Below, one piece after another: positions 48,960 through 60,200 of a stretch of 64,000 bases of DNA. The stretch is from positions 36,077-100,076 of the forward strand of contig JANXWV010000119.1 in assembly GCA_025350965.1 (NCBI GenBank), read 5' to 3'. A model generated the notes under the pieces. The model worked only from the letters and a program-made list of their open reading frames with translations, ran no database searches and had not been told where the DNA came from. The DNA is from Rhizobacter sp. GTDB lineage: Bacteria; Pseudomonadota; Gammaproteobacteria; Burkholderiales; Burkholderiaceae_C. The stretch's first letter is position 1, and each line of letters begins with the position of its first letter. The position numbers were made by a program, and so were the translations under genes.

Positions 48960-50333
48960 ATGAACATTGAACCCAAGTCCAGCATGACGCCTCAAGAGAT
49001 CGTCACCGAGCTCGACCGCCACATCGTCGGCCAGGCCGGCGCGAAGCGGGCCGTGGCCATTGCGCTGCGCAACCGCTGGCGGCGCCAGCAGGTGAACGAG
49101 GCGATGCGCGGCGAGATCACGCCGAAGAACATCCTGATGATCGGGCCGACCGGCGTGGGCAAGACCGAGATCGCGCGGCGTCTGGCGCGGCTCGCCGATG
49201 CGCCGTTCATCAAGGTCGAGGCGACCAAGTTCACCGAGGTCGGCTATGTCGGCAAGGATGTGGACTCGATCATCCGCGACCTGGTCGACATGGCCGTGAA
49301 GCAGGAGCGCGAGCAGGCCATGAAACGCCACCGCACGCGCGCCGAAGACGCCGCCGAGGAGCGCGTGCTCGACATCCTGGTGCCGCCTGCGCGCACATCA
49401 GTCAGCGAGTTCGGTTTCGCGCCCACGGGCGCGACGCCGGCCCCTCCGGTCACCGACAGCACGGCTCGCCAGGTGATGCGCAAACGCCTGCGCGAAGGCT
49501 TGCTCGCAGACAAGGAAATAGAGATCGACGTGGCCGAGCCGAAGGCCACGCTCGAGATCATGGGTCCGCCGGGCATGGAAGAGATGACCGAGCAGCTGAA
49601 GGGCATGTTTGCGAGCGCCGGCCAGACCAGGCGCAAGGCGCGGAAGCTCCGCATTGCCGACGCGCAGAAGCTGCTGATCGAAGAGGAAGCGGCCAAGCTG
49701 GTGAACGACGACGACGTCAAGACGGCAGCGCTGTTCAATGCCGAGCAGAACGGCATCGTCTTCATCGACGAGATCGACAAGGTGACTTCGCGAAGCGAAT
49801 CGACCGGCGCCGAGGTGTCACGCCAGGGCGTGCAGCGAGACCTGCTGCCGCTGGTGGAAGGCACGACCGTGAACACCAAGTACGGCATGGTCAAGACCGA
49901 CCACATGCTGTTCATCGCCTCGGGCGCATTCCACCTCAGCAAGCCGAGCGACCTGATCCCCGAGCTGCAAGGCCGCTTCCCGATTCGCGTGGAGCTGGGC
50001 TCGCTCGGCGTCGATGATTTCGAGGCCATCCTGACGCAAACGCACGCGAGCCTGGTCAAGCAGTACACGCTGCTGCTCGCCACCGAAGGCGTGACCCTGG
50101 CGCTGCAACCCGGTGCCATCCGGCGCATCGCGCAGATCGCGTTCGACGTGAACGAGCGCACCGAGAACATCGGCGCGCGCCGCTTGTCCACCGTGATGGA
50201 GCGGCTGCTCGACGAGCTGAGTTTCGACGCGCCGAACCGGGGTGGGCAGACGGTTGAAATAGACGCCGCCGAGGTCGATGCCAAGCTCGCCGAGCTGGCG
50301 AAGAACGAGGACTTGTCGCGCTACATCCTGTAG
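48960..50333 (+). CDS. hslU: ATP-dependent protease ATPase subunit HslU
   Basis: [52 protein letters not shown]; full length. Confidence 0.98.
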   Translation: MNIEPKSSMTPQEIVTELDRHIVGQAGAKRAVAIALRNRWRRQQVNEAMRGEITPKNILMIGPTGVGKTEIARRLARLADAPFIKVEATKFTEVGYVGKDVDSIIRDLVDMAVKQEREQAMKRHRTRAEDAAEERVLDILVPPARTSVSEFGFAPTGATPAPPVTDSTARQVMRKRLREGLLADKEIEIDVAEPKATLEIMGPPGMEEMTEQLKGMFASAGQTRRKARKLRIADAQKLLIEEEAAKLVNDDDVKTAALFNAEQNGIVFIDEIDKVTSRSESTGAEVSRQGVQRDLLPLVEGTTVNTKYGMVKTDHMLFIASGAFHLSKPSDLIPELQGRFPIRVELGSLGVDDFEAILTQTHASLVKQYTLLLATEGVTLALQPGAIRRIAQIAFDVNERTENIGARRLSTVMERLLDELSFDAPNRGGQTVEIDAAEVDAKLAELAKNEDLSRYIL

Positions 50334-50367
50334 TCGATTTGCGCGGTACCGGCGGCGCGGGCAGGCG

Positions 50368-50859
50368 CTACCGAACCGGCTCGATCACCATTTCGCTCTT
50401 CACCGAGTTGGCGATGTAGCACTCTTCATGCGCCTTGTGGTGCAGCGCGTCGAGCTCATCCGACGTGGGCAGGTGCTCGCCGGAAAACACGGCCTTCGGG
50501 CGCAGCGTGACGCGGGTGACGGCCATGCGGCCTTCGGCATTCCGAGACATCACACCCACGGCTGAGTCGGCATAGTGGTCGACGATGAAACGGCGCTTCC
50601 CCGCAATCGACAGGAACCACAGCATGTGGCAACTCGCAATTGCCGCGACAAAGGCTTCTTCGGGGTCGACCGCGCTCGCGTCCGACATCGGCAGGGGCAC
50701 CGAGTGCGGTGACGACGAGCCCGGCACTTCAGCGCCACCGTCGAAGCGCATCACGTGGCGGCGGCTGTACCGGTTGGAGGCGAAGTCCTGCCCGTCGCGC
50801 GACCACACCACTTCGGCGCCGTATTCGTTGGCGGGGTGGACTGCGGGGTCGGTGCTCAC
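50368..50859 (-). CDS. OsmC family protein
   Basis: [22 protein letters not shown] and [37 protein letters not shown]. Confidence 0.92.
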   Translation of the reverse strand: MSTDPAVHPANEYGAEVVWSRDGQDFASNRYSRRHVMRFDGGAEVPGSSSPHSVPLPMSDASAVDPEEAFVAAIASCHMLWFLSIAGKRRFIVDHYADSAVGVMSRNAEGRMAVTRVTLRPKAVFSGEHLPTSDELDALHHKAHEECYIANSVKSEMVIEPVR

Positions 50860-51623
50860 AGCGCCAACCGGTGCGATTGCAGTTGCAGCAGGCCGTCGAA
50901 GATCAGCGTGTCCACCGTCTCGAAGGCCAGGTCGGTGATCGGCGCCAGCTTCACCGCCGCACCGCCGGTCATGATGAGCGCCGGCGCCTCGCCGGTGCGC
51001 GCGAGCAGCTTGCGGTGCATGCGTTCGACGGCGCCGGCCATGGCGTCGGCGCCACCGCTCATCAGCGCGTCACTGGTGTTGGTGGGGAATTCGGCCACCT
51101 CGCCGGTGGGCGCCTTCAGCCCGGCGGTGCCCATCTCGAGCGCACGCAGCATCAAACCGAAGCCCGGCAGGATGAGGCCCCCGAGGAAGCGGCCGCTCGC
51201 ATCGAGCGCATCGACCGTGACCGCTGTGCCCACCATCACCACCAGCGCCGGCCGCGCCGGGCCCTGCGCGAGCACGCGCTGGCGCGCGCCGATGAGCGCG
51301 ACCCAGCGGTCCACACCGAGCCGGCCGGGGTGATCGTAGCCATTGACCACGCCACACGCCTGCGCGCTCGACGCCACCCACCGCGGCTCGACATCCCACA
51401 GTTCGAGCTGCTCTTCGACGCGGCGCTTCACCGCCTCGCCGGCCACCACGCAGCCCAGCACACTGCCCGGTGCCGCCAGCGCGCGCCATTCGGCCTCGGC
51501 CAGGTTGTCGATGGTTTCGAGGAACACCGCGCCCTGATTGAGCAGGCGTGCGCCGGGCACCGGGGCGCTGTATTGGGCCCACTTCAAGCGGGTGTTGCCG
51601 ATGTCGATCGCGAGAAAAGTCAT
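50856..51623 (-). CDS. coaX: Type III pantothenate kinase
   Basis: [57 protein letters not shown]. Confidence 0.95.
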   Translation of the reverse strand: MTFLAIDIGNTRLKWAQYSAPVPGARLLNQGAVFLETIDNLAEAEWRALAAPGSVLGCVVAGEAVKRRVEEQLELWDVEPRWVASSAQACGVVNGYDHPGRLGVDRWVALIGARQRVLAQGPARPALVVMVGTAVTVDALDASGRFLGGLILPGFGLMLRALEMGTAGLKAPTGEVAEFPTNTSDALMSGGADAMAGAVERMHRKLLARTGEAPALIMTGGAAVKLAPITDLAFETVDTLIFDGLLQLQSHRLAL

Positions 51624-52270
51624 GTGGGCACTGGGGCGCTCGTGCGCCCTTCCAGCAAGTCGCGCACGCGTCGCAGGGTTTGCGCAGCAGCCAGCGGGCG
51701 GGGCGGCCGGGCGATGCGCTGCTCGACTTCGTCGAGCAGACCCGCCAGTTCTTCGCGGGTGCGCGCTCGGCGCAGGCGCAGCAGCGTCAGCGAGCCGGCC
51801 ACCGGCGCGACGCTGCGTACAGCGCGCAACAGGATCGCGCGGGCTTCGGTGACAGCGGGGTCGGCGGTCGAGGCGTCTTCATCGTCGGCATCTTGCGGCT
51901 CGGGCCAGGCTCCGGCCAGCGCGCGGTCCTCGAAGCGTGAATCGACCAAGACCGACTCGGGCGACAGGGTGCGCGAAGCCGGCAGCACCGAGTCGAGACT
52001 CGCGGGCACGGTGTCGGGCACCGGCAGCGGCAGGTCCACCTCGCGCAGCGCCAGGCCGACTGGCGCAGCGATCAGGCCGAGCAGCACGAGGTCGTCGAAA
52101 CAGGTGTCGGGCACGCCGGCCTGGATGGCCATGGTGCGCACTTCGGCTTCGCTGTGCTTGCCGTCAGCCAGGAACAGCACGGTGCGGTGGCGCTGGCTCA
52201 AGCGAAGCGCGCGGGTGCTCAGCTCGGTCTGGCCGGCGGCAGTCTTGATCGGATGCGGTGCTGCGTCCAA
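51620..52270 (-). CDS. Hypothetical protein
   Basis: Codon-consistent ORF overlapping coaX; start (TTG at 52270) uncertain. Confidence 0.55.
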   Translation of the reverse strand: MDAAPHPIKTAAGQTELSTRALRLSQRHRTVLFLADGKHSEAEVRTMAIQAGVPDTCFDDLVLLGLIAAPVGLALREVDLPLPVPDTVPASLDSVLPASRTLSPESVLVDSRFEDRALAGAWPEPQDADDEDASTADPAVTEARAILLRAVRSVAPVAGSLTLLRLRRARTREELAGLLDEVEQRIARPPRPLAAAQTLRRVRDLLEGRTSAPVPT

Positions 52271-52421
52271 GTGGCTCTCCTCAAAATGCGGCCCGCAGTG
52301 GCAGGAATCGCTTCCTGGCCCGCTGACCTGCCCATCCCAACGGGCGCGATTGTGCCGGCAAACCCGACGCCGGGCGATGCCGACAGACCCGCAGCCGCTG
52401 GCCCGGCCAGCGCCGACTCGA

Positions 52422-54137
52422 TCAGGCCGGCAAGGACTCTGCCAGCAGCATCGATGCCACCGGCGCCGCCGAGTCCGGCTCCGCCGCTGCGGGGCCTTGC
52501 AGCAACGCGCGCAGGGCCGTCCCGTCGACGGCCGGGTAGGCGCGCTGCGCGTCACGCAGCATGTCGGCCGCGAGCCGGTGCAGTTGAGCGGTCGAGGCGC
52601 GCAGGCGGGCGCGAAACTGAGCGTCGTCCAGCGTGTCCAGCAGGCTGCGGTTCAGCTCGGCGAACCACGGCAGCGCCGCCTGGTCGAGCATCACCGCCGG
52701 GTTGCGTTTCGCGCTGTGCGCCGACCACTCGCGCAGGAAGGCCTGCACCGCCAGGTTGAGCTGCTGGCACCGCGCCAGCTCGGTGCGCAAGTGCGCCAGG
52801 GCGCCCAGGTCGGTGAGCCGGTTCTGAAAGAACAGCTGCGACAGCACGCCCCAGTAGTACGCGTAGTCCCAGATGACCTTTGCGGGCAGCACCTCGGGGT
52901 CGCCGAACAGGCCGTACTGGTCGGTGTAGAGCGCCAGCGTGCTGTCGTAGAACGAGTGGTAGATCTGATCGAAGAGCTGGGCGTGCGCGCCCAGCGGGCG
53001 GCCGGCGCGGTCGAGCGCTATCAGCTCGGTGATGTAGGTATTGCCGATGGCGATGAAGTCGCTGCCAGGCGAATAGAACGGGTCGAGGAACAGGCCGGCC
53101 TCGCCGGTGAGCGCCCAACGCTCGGCCGAGAACACCTGCTTGCAGCCGTACGAAAAGTTGCGAAAGAACGCGAAGTCCTGCAGCAGGTGGCGCTTCGGAT
53201 CGAGCTCGTCGAACAGGCGCGGCTGGTACTGCTCGAACCACGCCATCGCCTTGTCGAAGGTGTCGAAGCGTTCCAGCGGGTGCACGCGCGGGTCGGCCAC
53301 GATGCCCACCGAGTGCGAGCCCGACGCCAGCGGGATCAGCCACACCCAGTAGCCGTTGCCGACGAGGTGGTTGGTCGACAGCCACCGCGCACGCGGCGTG
53401 CAACGTGCCTGCCAGGCCGGGTTGTCGGACCACTCGTCGATCACGATGCGGCTCTGGATGCGGAACCACACCGCGTTGCACGTGTGCGCATTCGGCCGCG
53501 CCAGCCCGAGCTGGCGCTTGATCAGCCCGGCGCGGCCGCAGGCGTCGACCACCCAGCGCGCGCTGAACGCATGCGCCACGCCGGCGCGCTCAGCCGTGAC
53601 ACGGTGTTCACCGCCATCCGCCGCCAGCACGATGCTGCGCGCCAGCGTCGCATCCATGAAGCGCACGCCGCGCCGCAGCGCTTCTTCGCCGAGAAAGTTC
53701 TCGAAGATGCCGCGGTCGAGCTGGTAGCTGGTGACCGCCAGCGGCGTGCTCGCGCCGATCTCGGTGACCTGGTCGATGTCGCGCCGGCCTTCGCTGAAGA
53801 AGAAGCGGAAGCCGAACTTCTTCAGCTGCGACGCCTCGAGGTGGCTCTTCAGGCCGAGCACCTCGCTGAAATAGTGCGCGCCGATCTCGACTGTCGATTC
53901 ACCGACCTTGTGCGCCGCTTCGGGCACCGGGTGGCTGCGGCGCTCGAGCACGAGCACGTCGATGTCGGCGAAGCGCCGCTTCAGTTGCAGCGCAAGCGAC
54001 AGGCCGGCCAGGCCGCCGCCGACGATGACGACATCGTGGTGTTGATGCGTTGCGGCGTCAGCAACGCCGTGCATGCGCTCATTCGTCGGCTCATTCATCG
54101 GCGGCTCACTCAGCGGCTCACTCATCGGCACATTCAT
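52422..54137 (-). CDS. Flavin-dependent halogenase-like FAD oxidoreductase
   Basis: DVVIVGGGLAGLSLALQLKRRFADIDVLVLERR, KVGESTVEIGAHYF, WxWxIP-type GYWVWLIP, ALTGEAGLFLDPFYSPGSDF; start 54137 or 54125. Confidence 0.88.
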   Translation of the reverse strand: MNVPMSEPLSEPPMNEPTNERMHGVADAATHQHHDVVIVGGGLAGLSLALQLKRRFADIDVLVLERRSHPVPEAAHKVGESTVEIGAHYFSEVLGLKSHLEASQLKKFGFRFFFSEGRRDIDQVTEIGASTPLAVTSYQLDRGIFENFLGEEALRRGVRFMDATLARSIVLAADGGEHRVTAERAGVAHAFSARWVVDACGRAGLIKRQLGLARPNAHTCNAVWFRIQSRIVIDEWSDNPAWQARCTPRARWLSTNHLVGNGYWVWLIPLASGSHSVGIVADPRVHPLERFDTFDKAMAWFEQYQPRLFDELDPKRHLLQDFAFFRNFSYGCKQVFSAERWALTGEAGLFLDPFYSPGSDFIAIGNTYITELIALDRAGRPLGAHAQLFDQIYHSFYDSTLALYTDQYGLFGDPEVLPAKVIWDYAYYWGVLSQLFFQNRLTDLGALAHLRTELARCQQLNLAVQAFLREWSAHSAKRNPAVMLDQAALPWFAELNRSLLDTLDDAQFRARLRASTAQLHRLAADMLRDAQRAYPAVDGTALRALLQGPAAAEPDSAAPVASMLLAESLPA

Positions 54138-54999
54138 CGGCGCAGTATGAGCGTTCGTCCCGCAGCGCCCGCACGCTGACGTGCAATGCCATTTGCGCGG
54201 ACAAAGGCAGTGCGAGCGCATCGCTGCACGCGCGCGCCAGCGCTTCGAAGAGCGGCAGCGCGTCGGCCATCGCATTGCCTTGCAGCGCTTGGGCCGCCGG
54301 TGACCGCAACGCGGCGCCCTCGCACGCACCGGGCTGCAGGGCCCATTCGAGGCTCGCCACGCTGCGCTCGTTGCGCTCGGGCGAGAGCACCAGCGCCACC
54401 GCCAGCACGCCCTCGCTCGCGGTGACCGAGGCGAGCGGGCCGCAGGCCGCCATGTCGTAGCCCACCAGCAGCACCGGGCGCGACTCGGCCGCACATTGCA
54501 CCAGTGCTTCCAGCAGGCCTGCCGCGAAGCTGCACAGATGCGCGCTGACAGCGGTGCTGGCCTGCATGCAGCCGGCACTCATGGTCCAGTGGCCCGACGC
54601 GGCGTTGTGCACCGAGTTGTGGAACTTCGTCGGCGACAGCAGGAGCGGCGTGTTCACGAGCGTGCCGCACACATAGTCGGTCAGGCCCAGGTCACCGTGC
54701 GCCGAGGTGAACACGCTGAGCAGCGCGGCCGGCGGAGTGCCCGCAAGTGCCACCGCGTGCTGCGCCACTTCAAGCGCGAGCGCCACCGTGTCGGGTGCGC
54801 GGCGGCGCTCGGCCGCGGGCAGCAACTCGGCGAGGGGCCGGCGCAGCGGCGGCGTCACCGCCTCGCCTTCGCCACGGAACGCGGCACGCGCCACGCCCCA
54901 ACCCGGCAGCCCGGGCGACCACAGGGCGACGGCGTCGATGAACGCGGTGCGAGCGGCGTGCGCTGCCGGCGTCATGCCGCTGGTGATGCCACTCGTCAT
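54118..54999 (-). CDS. Beta-ketoacyl synthase-like protein (short, Ketoacyl-synt_2-like / chain length factor type)
   Basis: SVFTSAHGDLGLTDYVCGTLVNTPLLLSPTKFHNSVHNAASGHWTMSAGCMQASTAVSA; ATGA overlap with KS. Confidence 0.82.
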   Translation of the reverse strand: MTSGITSGMTPAAHAARTAFIDAVALWSPGLPGWGVARAAFRGEGEAVTPPLRRPLAELLPAAERRRAPDTVALALEVAQHAVALAGTPPAALLSVFTSAHGDLGLTDYVCGTLVNTPLLLSPTKFHNSVHNAASGHWTMSAGCMQASTAVSAHLCSFAAGLLEALVQCAAESRPVLLVGYDMAACGPLASVTASEGVLAVALVLSPERNERSVASLEWALQPGACEGAALRSPAAQALQGNAMADALPLFEALARACSDALALPLSAQMALHVSVRALRDERSYCADECADE

Positions 55000-56210
55000 G
55001 CCGCTCCACGCCCATCGCCACGGCCGAACACCAGCACGCAGTTCGTGCCGCCGAAGCCGAACGCGTGGGTCACTGCACGGCGCACATCGGCCTCGGCCGG
55101 GCGCAGGCGGATCTGCGGGCCGCAGGTGGCGTCGAGCGCTTCGCTGTTCACGGTGCCGGGCATCCACCCGGTCTCGATGGCGAGCAGGCTGAACACGGCA
55201 CCCAGAACGCCTGCCGCACCCAGCGTGTGGCCGGTGAAGCCCTTGGTCGAACTGGCATGCGTGTGCGGCGGGAAGGCGCGTGCCACCAGCGCCGCTTCGA
55301 CCTCGTCGTTCTTCGCGCTGGCGGTGCCGTGCAAGTGGATGAAATCGACATCGCCCGGCGCCACACTGGCACGCGCGAGTGCATCGGCCAACGCGCGTTC
55401 GGCGCCCGCGCCGCCGGGGTGCGGGGCCGACATGTGGTGGGCATCGCTGGCCTCGCCGTGGCCGAGCAACTGCAGCGGCCCGGCGCCGCGTTCGAGCAAT
55501 GCGTAGCCGGCCGCTTCGCCGAGGTTGATGCCGCAGCGTTGCGCATCGAACGGGCGGCAGCGCTCGGCGGCCACGAGCTGCAGCGCATTGAAGCCGAACA
55601 GCACGCTGCCGCACAGCGAGTCAACGCCCCCGACCACCACGGCGTCGGCCAGGTTCAGGCGCAGCAGGCGCTCGGCCGCCGCGAACGCCTTGGCGCTGGA
55701 CGAACAGGCGGTCGACACCGTCAGGCACGAGCCGGCCAGGTTCAGCGCGTGCTGCACGAAGGCGGCCAGCGAATGCGGGGTGTGCACATCGTGACGCTGC
55801 ATGTGCGCCGGGAAGCGGCCTTCGCCGTCGAGCGTTCGGTAGGCCTCTTCGGTTGCGTGGATGCTGGACGTGGACGTGCCCATCACCACCGCCACCCGCG
55901 CCGCGCCGTAGCGCTGTCGTGCAGTGGCGGCCGCGCCCGCAAAACCATCGGCATGCAAGCCGAGCCAGGCGAGGCGGTTGTTGCGGCAATCCCAATGCGC
56001 CAGTGCGTCGGGCAGTGGCACGTCCAGCCCGTCGACCTGGCCGACCCAGGTGGCCAGCGGCGCGTGGCTGAAGCGGTTGGGGCGCAGGCCACTGCGGTGT
56101 GACTGGACTGCCTGCAGCAGCGCCGCCTTGCCACGGCCGACCGCCGACGTGGCGGTGTAGGCGCTGACGCAAACGGGGGTGACTTGAGCGGGGTTGATGC
56201 GAGGGAGCAC
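54996..56210 (-). CDS. Beta-ketoacyl-ACP synthase, FabF/aryl-polyene type
   Basis: LTVSTACSSSAKAFAAAERLL (active Cys), DFIHLHGTASAKNDEVEA, SSTKGFTGHTLGAAG, THAFGFGGTNCVLVFG; GTG start 56210 inferred. Confidence 0.9.
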   Translation of the reverse strand: MLPRINPAQVTPVCVSAYTATSAVGRGKAALLQAVQSHRSGLRPNRFSHAPLATWVGQVDGLDVPLPDALAHWDCRNNRLAWLGLHADGFAGAAATARQRYGAARVAVVMGTSTSSIHATEEAYRTLDGEGRFPAHMQRHDVHTPHSLAAFVQHALNLAGSCLTVSTACSSSAKAFAAAERLLRLNLADAVVVGGVDSLCGSVLFGFNALQLVAAERCRPFDAQRCGINLGEAAGYALLERGAGPLQLLGHGEASDAHHMSAPHPGGAGAERALADALARASVAPGDVDFIHLHGTASAKNDEVEAALVARAFPPHTHASSTKGFTGHTLGAAGVLGAVFSLLAIETGWMPGTVNSEALDATCGPQIRLRPAEADVRRAVTHAFGFGGTNCVLVFGRGDGRGAA

Positions 56211-56322
56211 GGTACGGCGCGGTGCGTGTCTGGGCGAGATGGCCCACGAACGCGACGCTGTCGATTGTAGGAACGGCCCCGTTTCCCTGCACGAGCGCTG
56301 GCGATACACTGAGGGCACGCAG

Positions 56323-56338
56323 TTGACGTATACGTCAA
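56323..56338. promoter_or_regulatory. Perfect 16-bp palindrome TTGACGTATACGTCAA
   Basis: Self-complementary; 27 bp upstream of the PPK2 GTG start. Confidence 0.8.
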
Positions 56339-56364
56339 TCAGCATCCCACCCACCGGAGACGAT

Positions 56365-57204
56365 GTGGCAAAGACCCCACCCGCATTGGCGGACCAGCAA
56401 TACAGCGCCGCGTTGTCGGGTAAGGGCAAGCCCTTCGACCTGACCCGATTCGACCCGGGCGCCAAGCCCTTTTCAAGCGGTGACAAGGCCGCCGACAAGC
56501 TTGCGACCGAGGCCCTGGCGCACGAACTCGACGTGCTGCAGAACTTGTTCTATGCCGACAAGCGCTTCAAGCTGCTGGTGGTGCTGCAAGGCACCGACAC
56601 CAGCGGCAAGGACGGCACCATTCGCGGCGTCTTCGGGCAGATGAGCGCACTCGGCGTGCACACCGTCGGCTGGAAGGCGCCCAGCGAGAACGAGCGCGCG
56701 CACGACTACCTGTGGCGCATTCACGGCCAGGTGCCACCGGCCGGCGAGGTGATGGTGTTCAACCGCAGCCACTACGAAGACGTGCTCGTGCCGGTGGTGA
56801 ACCAAACGATCACGCCCGAGCAGACGAAGCAGCGCTACGCCCACATCAACGACTTCGAGCGCCTGCTCTGCGAGACCGGCACCGTGGTGTGCAAGTTCAT
56901 GTTGCACATCTCGAAAGAAGAGCAGCGCATCCGTTTGCAGGACCGGCTCGACGACCCGACCAAACGCTGGAAGTTCGCGCTCGGCGACATCGAGGCCCGC
57001 AAGCACTGGGACGCGTATCAGCAGGCCTACAGCAACGCGATTGCCGCCACCGGTACGCCATGGGCACCGTGGACCATTGTGCCGGCCGACTCGAAGCTGC
57101 ACCGCAACCTGATGATCGCCACGGCCCTGAAGCAGACCTTTGATGCCCTGAAGTTGCGGTACCCGCCCGACGACCCTGCGCTGAAGAAGATCAAGGTCGT
57201 CTGA
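56365..57204 (+). CDS. Polyphosphate kinase 2 family protein
   Basis: KLLVVLQGTDTSGKDGTIRGVFGQMSALGVHTVGWKAPSENERAHDYLWRIH, MVFNRSHYEDVLV; GTG start inferred. Confidence 0.92.
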   Translation: MAKTPPALADQQYSAALSGKGKPFDLTRFDPGAKPFSSGDKAADKLATEALAHELDVLQNLFYADKRFKLLVVLQGTDTSGKDGTIRGVFGQMSALGVHTVGWKAPSENERAHDYLWRIHGQVPPAGEVMVFNRSHYEDVLVPVVNQTITPEQTKQRYAHINDFERLLCETGTVVCKFMLHISKEEQRIRLQDRLDDPTKRWKFALGDIEARKHWDAYQQAYSNAIAATGTPWAPWTIVPADSKLHRNLMIATALKQTFDALKLRYPPDDPALKKIKVV

Positions 57205-57225
57205 ACCCCCGTTCCCGAGAGCGAA

Positions 57226-60200
57226 ATGCCCATGACCGACCTGTCTGCCGAATTCAAGGCCCTGGCCGCCTACCGCCCCAAGCACAAGGTGCGCTTCGTC
57301 ACGGCTGCGAGCCTGTTCGACGGGCACGACGCCGCCATCAACATCATGCGGCGCATCCTGCAAGGCATGGGCGCCGAGGTCGTGCACCTCGGGCACAACC
57401 GCTCGGTCGATGAAGTCGTCACGGCCGCCTTGCAGGAAGACGCGCAAGGCATCGCCATCAGCAGCTATCAGGGCGGCCACGTCGAGTACTTCAAGTACAT
57501 GGTCGACCTGCTCAAGGCGCGAGGCGGTGCGCACATCCAGGTGTTCGGCGGCGGCGGCGGGGTGATCGTGGGCAGCGAAATCGCCGAGCTGCAAGGTTAC
57601 GGCGTGACCCGCATCTACAGCCCCGAAGACGGCCAGCGCATGGGCCTGGCCGGCATGATCGGCGAGATGGTGATGCGGTGTGACCACGACCTGTCGGCAC
57701 ATGCGCCGAAGGCGTTGGCCGCAATCCAGGGCAGAACCGAAGCGCACTGGCGCGCGTTGGCGCAACTCATCACCGCGCTCGAGAACGGCGCGGTCAGCGA
57801 CGCGCTCAAGGCGGCCCTGCACACCGAGGCCGCCGCCCGCAAGACGCCCGTGCTCGGAATCACCGGCACCGGCGGGGCGGGCAAGTCGAGCCTGACCGAT
57901 GAGCTGATCCGCCGCCTGCGGCTCGACCAGTTCGATGCGCGGCACATCGCCGTCATCAGCATCGACCCGAGCCGGCGCAAGAGCGGTGGCGCGCTGCTCG
58001 GCGACCGGATTCGCATGAACGCCATTCAACCCTGGGCGAAGCCCCTGCTCCCGCCTTCCCCCCCTGGGGAAAGGCCGGGATGGGGGTCTGGTGGTGACAC
58101 CGGCCAACGCGTCTTCATGCGGTCGCTGGCCACGCGCGACTTCGGCAGCGAACTCAGCCAGGCCCTGCCCGACGTGCTGGCGGCCGTCAAGGCCAGCGGC
58201 AGCTTCGACCTCGTCATCGTCGAGACCTCCGGCATCGGCCAGGGCGACGCGGCCATCGTGCCGCTGGTCGACGTGCCCATGTACGTGATGACGCCCGAGT
58301 TCGGCGCCGCCAGCCAGCTGGAGAAGATCGACATGCTCGACTTCGCCGAGTTCGTGGCGATCAACAAGTTCGACCGCAAGGGCGCGGCCGACGCGCTGCG
58401 CGATGTGGCCAAGCAGGTGCAACGCAACAAGGAAGCGTGGACCACGAAGACCGAGGAGATGCCGGTCTTCGGCACCATGGCCAGCCGCTTCAACGACGAC
58501 GGCGTGACCGCCCTCTACCAGGCGCTGCTGCCGCGCCTGGCCGCCCTCGGCATGCCGGTGGTCGATGGCATGTTGCCGCGCGCCGCCACCCGCCACAGCA
58601 CGCACCAGGTGCCCATCGTGCCGGGTGCGCGCGTGCGCTACCTGGCCGACATTGCCGACACCGTGCGCGGCTACAAGAAGCATTCGCTCGCGCAAGCCCG
58701 ACTCGCCCGCGAAGTGCAGCAACTGCGCGCGTCGGCGGCCATGCTGGTGGTCGACAAGCCCGACCGTTCACGGGCGGCCGAGGCCGTGGTGAACCTGGCC
58801 GAACAGCGCGAGGCGCGCCAAGACCCGCTGAGCGCGAAGCTGCTGGCCATGTGGCCCGATATGCGCAAGGCCTACGCCGGCGACGAGTACGTGGTGAAGA
58901 TCCGCGACAAGGAGATCCGCACCGACCTGGTCTACACGACGCTGTCGGGAAGCAAGGTGCGCAAGGTCGCGCTGCCGACCTTCGAGGACCACGGCGAACT
59001 CGTCAAGTGGCTGTTGCTGGACAACGTGCCGGGCTCGTTCCCCTACACCGCCGGCACCTTCGCCTTCAAGCGCGAAGGCGAAGACCCGACGCGCATGTTC
59101 GCCGGCGAGGGCGACGCCTTCCGCACGAACACGCGCTTCAAGCTGCTCAGCTCGGGCATGGCGGCCAAGCGCCTGAGCACCGCGTTCGACAGCGTCACGC
59201 TCTACGGCAACGACCCCGCCGTGCGGCCCGACATCTACGGCAAGGTCGGCAACTCGGGGGTGAGCATCGCCACCCTCGACGACATGAAGGTGCTGTACGG
59301 CGGCTTCGACCTGACGAATCCGGCCACGAGCGTGAGCATGACCATCAACGGCCCGGCGCCGACGATCCTGGCGATGTTCATGAACACCGCCATCGACCAG
59401 AACCTCGACAAGTTCAGGGCCGACAACCACCGCGAGCCCACGTCCGATGAGGCGCAGAAGATCACCGCCTGGGTGAAGCAGAACGTGCGCGGCACGGTGC
59501 AGGCCGACATCCTGAAAGAAGACCAGGGCCAGAACACCTGCATTTTCAGCACCGAGTTCAGCCTGAAGGTCATGGGCGACATCGCCGAGTACTTCGTGCA
59601 CCACCAGGTGCGCAACTTCTACTCGGTCTCGATCTCGGGTTATCACATCGCCGAAGCCGGGGCGAACCCGATCAGCCAGCTCGCGTTCACACTCAGCAAC
59701 GGCTTCACGTTCGTCGAAGCGTACCTCGCGCGCGGCATGCACATCGACGACTTCGCGCCGAACCTGTCGTTCTTCTTCAGCAACGGCATGGACCCGGAGT
59801 ACACGGTGCTGGGCCGTGTGGCGCGGCGCATCTGGGCGGTGGCGATGCGGGATCGCTATGGCGCCAATGAGCGCAGCCAGAAGCTGAAGTACCACGTGCA
59901 GACATCGGGCCGCAGCCTGCATGCGCAGGAGATCCAGTTCAACGACATCCGCACCACGCTGCAGGCGCTGATTGCGATCTACGACAACTGCAACAGCCTG
60001 CACACGAATGCGTTCGACGAGGCCATCACCACCCCGACCGAAGACTCGGTGCGCCGCGCAATGGCGATCCAGCTCATCATCAACCGCGAGTGGGGCCTGG
60101 CGAAGAACGAGAACCCGAACCAGGGCGCTTTCATCATCGACGAGCTGACCGAGATCGTCGAGGAAGCGGTGCTGGCCGAGTTCGAGAAGATCGCCGAGCG

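Noticed and set aside
50640-54179. 1179-aa plus-strand ORF
   Set aside because: Runs antisense across OsmC, coaX and the flavoprotein, all with clear homology on the minus strand
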